Below, piece after piece: positions 58,972 to 64,000 of a stretch of 64,000 bases of DNA (positions are counted from its first letter, which is position 1; the number at the start of each line of letters is the position of its first letter). Both the position numbers and the translations under genes were made by a program. This DNA comes from Bacteroidaceae bacterium. GTDB taxonomy: Bacteria > Bacteroidota > Bacteroidia > Bacteroidales > Bacteroidaceae. The stretch lies in contig JAFNXM010000004.1 of assembly GCA_017383485.1 (NCBI GenBank), positions 29,117 to 93,116 of the forward strand, written 5' to 3'. The notes under the pieces are model-generated. The model was given only the letters and a program-made list of their open reading frames with translations. It ran no database searches and had not been told where the DNA came from.

Positions 58972-59613
58972 ATGGCAGAATTAATTCAGTGGGTATTGGA
59001 ATCACTCAACTACTGGGTGGTGCTGATATTCATGACTATCGAAAGTTCTTTTATCCCTTTCCCTTCCGAGGTGATCGTACCTCCGGCAGCGTGGATGGCG
59101 ATGCAAAGTGACGAGATGAGTATCGTGATGGTCGTGATCGTAGCAACTATCGGTGCTGACCTGGGTGCATTGATCAACTATTGGTTGGCGCGCTGGTTGG
59201 GCAGACCTATTATCTACAAGTTCGCGAATAGTAGGTTTGGACATCTTTGTCTGCTCAATCAGGAGAAGATCGAATTGTCCGAAGAGTACTTCCGCAAACA
59301 CGGTGCTGTATCAACGCTCATCGGACGTCTGGTGACAGTGGTACGCCAATTGATCTCTATTCCCGCAGGTTTGGCGCGAATGAAAATGGCTCCCTTCCTG
59401 CTCTACACCACTATTGGTGCAGGTATCTGGAATATTGTATTGGCTGCAATCGGCTATGCTATTTATAAGATTTTCCCTGATGTCAAGACACCAGAAGATG
59501 TGGCAAATCTCGCAACGGAATACAGCCATGTGATAGGCTATAGCCTCTTGGCGATTGTCGTATTGGGCGTGGCATGGATGATCTTTAAGAAATACAAAAA
59601 GTCGGGCAAGTGA
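58972..59613 (+). CDS. DedA family membrane protein
   Basis: A 213-residue inner-membrane protein of the DedA/SNARE-associated family, members of which flip or recycle undecaprenyl-phosphate and affect membrane potential and cell division. Hydrophobic segments include WVLESLNYWVVLIFMTIESS, the conserved SSFIPFPSEVIVPPAAW, VVIVATIGADLGALINYWLA and GAGIWNIVLAAIGYAIYKIF. The HGAVSTLIGRLVTVVRQLIS stretch is typical. The 159-bp leader before it ends in a pyrimidine-rich run (CCTTAATCCTTCCCCCTTAA). It ends with a 4-bp overlap with the next gene. Confidence 0.93.
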   Translation: MAELIQWVLESLNYWVVLIFMTIESSFIPFPSEVIVPPAAWMAMQSDEMSIVMVVIVATIGADLGALINYWLARWLGRPIIYKFANSRFGHLCLLNQEKIELSEEYFRKHGAVSTLIGRLVTVVRQLISIPAGLARMKMAPFLLYTTIGAGIWNIVLAAIGYAIYKIFPDVKTPEDVANLATEYSHVIGYSLLAIVVLGVAWMIFKKYKKSGK

Positions 59614-60491
59614 TACTGTCTGACTTCGGTCGGAAACTCTACACATATATTATATTGTATAGCAGCAAGGACATATTAGTAAAAGGCATTTGTTGGGTGG
59701 CACTATGTGTCACCTTGCCTTTTTCTACCCAAGCACAAAGTCTGCGACATCTGATGTCCGACACCCTGGATCCTGTGCGCAAAGAACTACACCTGGCCGT
59801 GGGGCATGCCAACGTACTGGACACCTATCTGTCTCCTATCGAGCACGCTGGTCCCGCCGTGGGCATCCTGCACCGCGCCGAACGCTTGGCACGCTGGGGC
59901 GCAGGCAAGGTCAGCGTGCAGGGATTCTATAGCGGCAACGTAGGCCTGCTGGAATCTGTCGCCGACCGCGGCAGAGCTTACAGTGGCGACTTGACTGCAG
60001 CCGTAGCCTGGCACTACAATTTCCACTTGCCCAGCAAGACACGACTGGCTGTGGGTGGCATGGGCGAGGTGGATTTGGGATTCACCTACCTGACACGTGG
60101 CGGCAACAACCCAGCGCAGGGACGAGCCGGCGTGAATTTAGGAATAAGTCTGATAGCCGAACAACCCTTCCACCTATGGAGCAGAGAATGGAACGTGTCT
60201 GCACAACTGGACCTGCCCCTCGTCGGCGCCAGGTTTACCCCCAACTACGGACAAAGTTATTACGAGATTTTTTCGCTCGGCAACTACAACAAAAATATTC
60301 AATTCACGCATCCCATCAATGCCCCCTCGGCACGACTATTCACACAGATCTCAATCCCCTTGGGGCGCGCCAAACTATCCCTGGGCTACTGGGGAGATAT
60401 CAGGCAGAGCGAACTTCATCACCTTAAACGACACTCATGGAATCACTATTTCACCATAGGATACGTGCGACATTTGGCCATTCTGCGTTGA
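59610..60491 (+). CDS. DUF3316-like exported protein
   Basis: A 293-residue exported protein, if read from the GTG at 59610 that overlaps the dedA stop. No ATG occurs before the signal peptide (ILVKGICWVALCVTLPFSTQAQ); other choices are a TTG at 59655 or a GTG within the signal itself. Its C-terminal half has repeated barrel-like strands and the phrases NYGQSYYEIFSLGNYN and LSLGYWGDIRQSELHHLKRH, as in DUF3316 proteins of Bacteroidetes. Its stop overlaps the start of the following lipoprotein protease gene (TGATG), so all three genes may be one operon. Confidence 0.7.
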   Translation: MILSDFGRKLYTYIILYSSKDILVKGICWVALCVTLPFSTQAQSLRHLMSDTLDPVRKELHLAVGHANVLDTYLSPIEHAGPAVGILHRAERLARWGAGKVSVQGFYSGNVGLLESVADRGRAYSGDLTAAVAWHYNFHLPSKTRLAVGGMGEVDLGFTYLTRGGNNPAQGRAGVNLGISLIAEQPFHLWSREWNVSAQLDLPLVGARFTPNYGQSYYEIFSLGNYNKNIQFTHPINAPSARLFTQISIPLGRAKLSLGYWGDIRQSELHHLKRHSWNHYFTIGYVRHLAILR

Positions 60492-61507
60492 TGCGTAGAT
60501 TGGGCAGTAGTGTTGGTTGTCTGTTGGTCTTGCTTTTCACATCATGCATCACAGAGGATGTACCACAGGATACACGCCGTGGCAACTTCGAAGCATGCTG
60601 GCAACAATTGGATCAGCGCTATTGTTTCTTTGCCCAAAAGCAGGAGCAATTTGGTCTGGACTGGAACGAAGTGTATGAGCGCTACTCGCCCTCGGTCAAC
60701 GAGGAAATGACCGACCATCAACTGTTCGAATTACTCGGCAACATGGTGTGCGAACTGCGCGACGGACACGTCAATCTCTCAGCCGCTCACGACGTGGCAC
60801 GCTACGGCAAATGGTATGATGATTACCCCATGAACTACTCGGATAGTCTGGAAAGAATTTATTTGGGACGTGCCGAAGATTATCAAACTGCTGCAGGCTT
60901 GAAATACCGTATTCTCGACGACAATATAGGATACATCCGTTGTTCGACATTTGCCAACGGATTCGGAGATGGCAACCTGCATGAAATGATGTTACATCTG
61001 GCGCCCTGTGATGCACTTATCATTGACGTCAGAAATAATGGCGGGGGTATGGTCACAGCTGCACAACATCTGGCATCAATCTTTTTCAACCAGACCAAAA
61101 CCGTAGGCTATTTTTCACATAAGGAAGGGCCCGGGCACGAAGACTTTTCTACCCCCATACCTATCGAAATCACACCATTCATAGGCCTACGCTGGCAGAA
61201 GCCTGTGGCGGTGCTGACCAACCGTCGCACTTATAGCGCTGCCAATGCCTTCGTACTCTATATGAGTGAGGCAGACAACGCAACAATAATTGGCGACATC
61301 ACAGGCGGAGGGGGCGGTCTGCCATTGTCTACGGAATTGCCCAACGGGTGGACACTTCGTTTCTCGGCCTGCCCTACTTTTACCAAAGAAATGAAGCCTA
61401 TTGAGGCGGGCATTTCACCAAATATCAAAGTGGACTTGCAACCTCGGTTTTTGGAAAGGGGTTGTGACGATATTATTGAGACTGCACGACAGTATCTCAG
61501 ACCTTGA
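60491..61507 (+). CDS. S41-family peptidase lipoprotein
   Basis: A 338-residue exported serine protease of the C-terminal processing type. The ATG at 60491 overlaps the previous stop (TGATG); it gives the lipobox signal SSVGCLLVLLFTSC (Cys19) with the next residues ITED. An earlier start at 60437 would add 18 residues inside the upstream gene. Catalytic Ser249 is in NRRTYSAANAFVLYM, with DALIIDVRNNGGGMVTAA before it and GDITGGGGGLPLSTELPNGW after it; the S41 core covers about 125-330. No PDZ domain is obvious, a feature of the Bacteroidetes lipoprotein subgroup. Substrate unknown. Confidence 0.85.
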   Translation: MRRLGSSVGCLLVLLFTSCITEDVPQDTRRGNFEACWQQLDQRYCFFAQKQEQFGLDWNEVYERYSPSVNEEMTDHQLFELLGNMVCELRDGHVNLSAAHDVARYGKWYDDYPMNYSDSLERIYLGRAEDYQTAAGLKYRILDDNIGYIRCSTFANGFGDGNLHEMMLHLAPCDALIIDVRNNGGGMVTAAQHLASIFFNQTKTVGYFSHKEGPGHEDFSTPIPIEITPFIGLRWQKPVAVLTNRRTYSAANAFVLYMSEADNATIIGDITGGGGGLPLSTELPNGWTLRFSACPTFTKEMKPIEAGISPNIKVDLQPRFLERGCDDIIETARQYLRP

Positions 61508-61527
61508 TCGAACGCAATCTGTTCTAT

Positions 61528-63048
61528 ATGAAAAAAACTGTTTTATTTGGTACACTTACCCTGGCTTGTGGTGTTGCGGCACAGGCACAATCTTCACGTC
61601 CTAACGTCATATTAATATTGGCAGACGACCTCGGTTTTGGAGATTTGTCCTGCTATGGTGCACATCAAGTTAAGACGCCACACGTAGATAGCTTGGCACA
61701 AGCTGGTATCAGATTTACCAACGCACATGCTTGTGCTGCGACAAGTACGCCTTCTCGTTATTCCCTGCTCACTGGGCAATATCCATTTCGCCAACGGGGC
61801 ACTGATGTAGCAGCAGGCAATGCCGCATCTATTATTAAGAGCGAACAAACGACAGTAGCCGATATATTCAAACAAGCTGGCTATCGCACTGCTGCAATAG
61901 GGAAATGGCATCTGGGATTGGGCAGCGTGACTGCACAGCAAGACTGGAATGGCACTTTGGATGTGACTCCTGCCGACTTGGGCTTCGACTATCATTATAT
62001 TATGGCGGCTACAGCAGACCGAGTGCCGTGCGTGTATATTGAACAGGGACGTGTGGCAAACTATGATGCGTCTGCGCCAATCGAGGTCAGTTATCAGCAA
62101 AATTTTGCAGGCGAACCGACAGGACGAGAAAACCCTGAATTGCTGACAAAACTACGTCCCAGTCACGGACACGACCAGAGTGTGGTGAATGGAATAAGCC
62201 GAATTGGGTATATGAAAGGCGGGGGTGCAGCTTTGTGGAGAGATGAAGATATTGCAGACTCTATTGCTACACACGCTGTCGAGTTTATTGCGCAGAATGC
62301 CTCTACTCCTTTCTTCCTTTACCTATGCACGAACGATGTACATGTGCCGAGAATGCCACACGAACGCTTCCGCGGCAAAAGTGCGATGGGATTGCGTGGT
62401 GAGGCTATACTGCAATTTGACGAAACCGTTGGGAAAGTGACACAAGCCCTGCGTGAATTGGGTATTGCCGATAATACATTAATCATTCTGACTAGCGACA
62501 ACGGGTCAGTGCTTGATGATGGATACGAAGACCAAGCGGAAGAATTGGCAAATGGTCACCAAGCTGGCGGACCATGGCGAGGAGGAAAATATAGTTCTTA
62601 TGAAGCGGGGTCGGTAGTTTCCTTTATTGTATCAGGGGCAGGTTGTCGAGGCAAGGGTAAAGTGAGTGATGCGCTTATATCACACATCGATTGCTTGGCA
62701 TCTATGGCTGCGCTGACAAATCAAGACTTATCCTTTACAAAAAATACAGATAGCCAAAATCATCTCAAGACTTGGTTGGGCAAAAATAAATCAAATCGTC
62801 CCTTTGCTATAAAGATGGCGTACAACCATACACTTTCCTTACGCACAGACAAATGGAAATATATCCCACCAAAGGTCGGTCCTTCGCACGTCCCTTGGGG
62901 TACGGGCATTGAAACGGGAAATAGTCCCGAGCCTCAATTGTATAATATAAAGAAGGACCCTGCGGAAAAAAAGAATTTGGCAAAGGAACGCCCGGATTTG
63001 GTGGAATGCTACCAGCAGTGGATAGAAGATATTCGCAGTGGGAAATAA
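61528..63048 (+). CDS. Exported sulfatase, serine-type active site
   Basis: Sulfate ester hydrolase acting on sulfated glycans such as mucin or glycosaminoglycans. ATG at 61528 gives the signal MKKTVLFGTLTLACGVAAQA and 506 residues. The metal-binding start RPNVILILADDLGFGDLSC is followed by the formylglycine motif STPSRYSLLTG, with Ser73 as the residue to be oxidised; a Ser-type sulfatase needs the radical-SAM maturase anSME, not FGE. KWHLGLGS, FFLYLCTNDVHVPRMP and LIILTSDNGSVLDDGYE are further family marks. The maturase gene is not in the window. Confidence 0.93.
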   Translation: MKKTVLFGTLTLACGVAAQAQSSRPNVILILADDLGFGDLSCYGAHQVKTPHVDSLAQAGIRFTNAHACAATSTPSRYSLLTGQYPFRQRGTDVAAGNAASIIKSEQTTVADIFKQAGYRTAAIGKWHLGLGSVTAQQDWNGTLDVTPADLGFDYHYIMAATADRVPCVYIEQGRVANYDASAPIEVSYQQNFAGEPTGRENPELLTKLRPSHGHDQSVVNGISRIGYMKGGGAALWRDEDIADSIATHAVEFIAQNASTPFFLYLCTNDVHVPRMPHERFRGKSAMGLRGEAILQFDETVGKVTQALRELGIADNTLIILTSDNGSVLDDGYEDQAEELANGHQAGGPWRGGKYSSYEAGSVVSFIVSGAGCRGKGKVSDALISHIDCLASMAALTNQDLSFTKNTDSQNHLKTWLGKNKSNRPFAIKMAYNHTLSLRTDKWKYIPPKVGPSHVPWGTGIETGNSPEPQLYNIKKDPAEKKNLAKERPDLVECYQQWIEDIRSGK

Positions 63049-63118
63049 TGACAACTGGCATACTTCTGCTTCCCTATACATCTATTCCACTTTATCCTCT
63101 CTCAAATATATCAAAAAT

Positions 63119-63155
63119 AAAGTTCCCAATATCTGCGACAGATATCGGGAACTTT
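63119..63155. terminator. Bidirectional terminator between sulfatase and ferredoxin genes
   Basis: AAAGTTCCC (63119-63127) pairs with GGGAACTTT (63147-63155), and ATATCTG (63129-63135) with CAGATAT (63139-63145) around CGA. The plus strand continues ATTTTCTTG. It lies between convergent genes. Confidence 0.9.
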
Positions 63156-63180
63156 ATTTTCTTGTTTCTCTGATTGCAAA

Positions 63181-63351
63181 TTATGCACCTGGAGAAATAG
63201 CGCCAGAAGGGCAAACATCAGCACAAGTGCCACAGTCTACACAAACTTCAGGGTCGATTGAATACTTTGCGCCTTCAGAAATTGCGCCAGTAGGACATTC
63301 ATCGATGCAAGTGCCACAAGCAATGCAATCGTCACTAATTACGTATGCCAT
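63181..63351 (-). CDS. 2[4Fe-4S] ferredoxin
   Basis: A 56-residue small electron carrier. MAYVISDDCIACGTCIDECP contains the first CxxCxxCxxxCP cluster motif, and EVCVDCGTCADVCPSGAISP the second. Clostridial-type ferredoxins of this size feed electrons to pyruvate:ferredoxin oxidoreductase, hydrogenase or radical SAM enzymes. Stop at 63181, start at 63351. The gene is too short for many ORF callers. It is convergent with the sulfatase; a link to sulfatase maturation (anSME needs reduced clusters) is possible but not shown. Confidence 0.95.
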   Translation of the reverse strand: MAYVISDDCIACGTCIDECPTGAISEGAKYSIDPEVCVDCGTCADVCPSGAISPGA

Positions 63352-63851
63352 AATACTTAGTTTTTAGGGTTTAAATTCTAGTTGAGAGGGCGAAGTTAGT
63401 AAAAAGCAAGATAAATGACAAATAAAAAATGATATTTTTTCGTGGAAAGTGTGGTATGTTAACATTGATGCCACTTTTGGGCAGAATAGATAGTAGTAAA
63501 AAGTAGTATTTGTGCTTTGTTGCTCAAAATAGTATAGCCCTTTCCTTGTGTCGTCTCCTATATATTATATATGTTTCCCTATGCTTATTATATATTATAT
63601 ATGATACCCATCCCCCCGGGGGGATTTTTCGGATTTTATGCTCTTCAATACTTTCCTCTAAAAAACAGTATAAAATTCTTTGCTGTTATTAATAAAAGTG
63701 CGGTTTTTGCAATCTGCGTTTGTCAAATAGTGTAGTTCATCAAATAGGGTGTAATTTTTTAAATTATTTATAATAAGCTGTACTATAGTTTGTTTTGGAT
63801 AAAATTGTCAGGGTTTTGTGCACCTTATTTTAAAATTTTCTTGTCAAATCA
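63352..63851. other. About 500 bp without genes before the rRNA promoter
   Basis: AT-rich DNA with no convincing ORF. It contains two near-identical TATATATTATATATG/A elements (about 63557-63572 and 63588-63603) and a perfect CCCCCC/GGGGGG palindrome (63613-63624). The ferredoxin promoter must lie in the first 60 bp. Confidence 0.7.
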
Positions 63852-63883
63852 TTTGGCAGTTATTAAAAAAGTGTGTACTTTTG
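63852..63883 (+). promoter_or_regulatory. Strong Bacteroidetes promoter, probably of a ribosomal RNA operon
   Basis: TTTG (63852-63855) and TACTTTTG (63876-63883) are separated by 20 bp, an exact consensus spacing. The downstream sequence has no ORF and looks like an rRNA leader. Confidence 0.75.
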
Positions 63884-64000
63884 CACTCGCTAATCAGGAA
63901 ACGCCCTGATGAGCGACTTTAAAAGAAGCGATCTTTGAAAGCAATTCCATAAAACTTTTTGTAGAGAAGTACAAGGAGAATATATAATGACTATGTAAAT
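63884..64000 (+). other. Probable 16S rRNA leader, truncated by the window end
   Basis: From about 63888 the transcript would begin with a hairpin (CGCTAATCAGG 63888-63898 with CCTGATGAGCG 63905-63915), then AAGAAGCGATCTTTGAAAGC, a phrase of the sort seen in Bacteroidetes rRNA leaders, and an A-rich stretch. The mature 16S start is not reached. The identification rests on promoter strength and leader likeness only. Confidence 0.55.

Noticed and set aside
63950-64000. 16S rRNA gene start
   Set aside because: The mature 16S 5' end is not reached before the window ends; only a leader-like sequence can be called.

Overview
The window reads as a chromosomal segment of a Bacteroidota (Bacteroidales) bacterium, perhaps near the Prevotellaceae or Porphyromonadaceae; no species call is possible from sequence alone. 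Evidence includes Bacteroidetes-type promoters (TTTG, about 20 bp, TAnnTTTG), weak ribosome binding sites, lipoproteins with LFTSC or FFNSC lipoboxes, the rpmB-rpmG-DUF4295 cluster, the parA-parB-DUF5683-lytic transglycosylase cluster, and many exported proteins with a shared C-terminal signature resembling the type IX secretion sorting domain. A PorT-like barrel gene at 56.8-57.5 kb fits this. There are no insertion sequences, phage genes, CRISPR arrays or tRNAs. The last ~150 bp look like the promoter and leader of a ribosomal RNA operon whose 16S gene lies beyond the edge.

Layout. 1-11.3 kb, leftward: partial topB, an orphan FecE/BtuD-type ABC ATPase, and a chain of four exported proteins (propeller-like, anchor-J plus Omp28-type thioredoxin-like, Ig-like, and one 1266-residue protein that combines all three modules). 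11.4-18.6 kb, leftward: TetR regulator, malic enzyme-phosphotransacetylase, small barrel, and a GT2 / PQQ-propeller lipoprotein / esterase run. 18.8-26.1 kb, leftward: rpmA, rplU, a RelA/SpoT enzyme, lytic transglycosylase, DUF5683, parB, parA. 26.3-28.3 kb, rightward: surE, lpxB. 28.4-37.6 kb, leftward: a zinc peptidase and two large sialidases, one fused to a DUF4091 glycosidase-like domain. 38.4-56.3 kb, rightward: GHL10 glycosidase-like protein, aspartokinase-homoserine dehydrogenase, PiT phosphate transporter, an exported propeller protein, map, tsaD, pncC, rpmB-rpmG-DUF4295, a two-component system and a CotH lipoprotein with collagen-like repeats. 56.4-57.5 kb, leftward: PorT-like protein and two tiny genes. 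58.2-63.4 kb: pyrE, DedA, a DUF3316-like protein, an S41 protease lipoprotein, a serine-type sulfatase, and a convergent ferredoxin.

How it works together. Housekeeping genes (ribosomal proteins, threonine pathway entry, pyrimidine and lipid A synthesis, stringent response, chromosome partition) are interleaved with an exported glycan-degrading set (two sialidases, GHL10 protein, sulfatase, esterase), which suggests life on host mucin or other glycoconjugates.

The most unusual non-coding content is a set of intergenic repeats: at least five sites carry a 20-base core AACGAGGCGTCGCGAAATTT or its GCC variant, often as a perfect palindrome just after a gene; a second, longer repeat family lies at 37.9-38.2 kb and 57.6-58.0 kb; an imperfect 75-86 bp tandem repeat lies at 29.2-29.4 kb; and a nearly identical terminator stem follows two exported-protein genes. 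Coordinates of motifs were counted by hand and family assignments are from recognition of motifs, not from searches.
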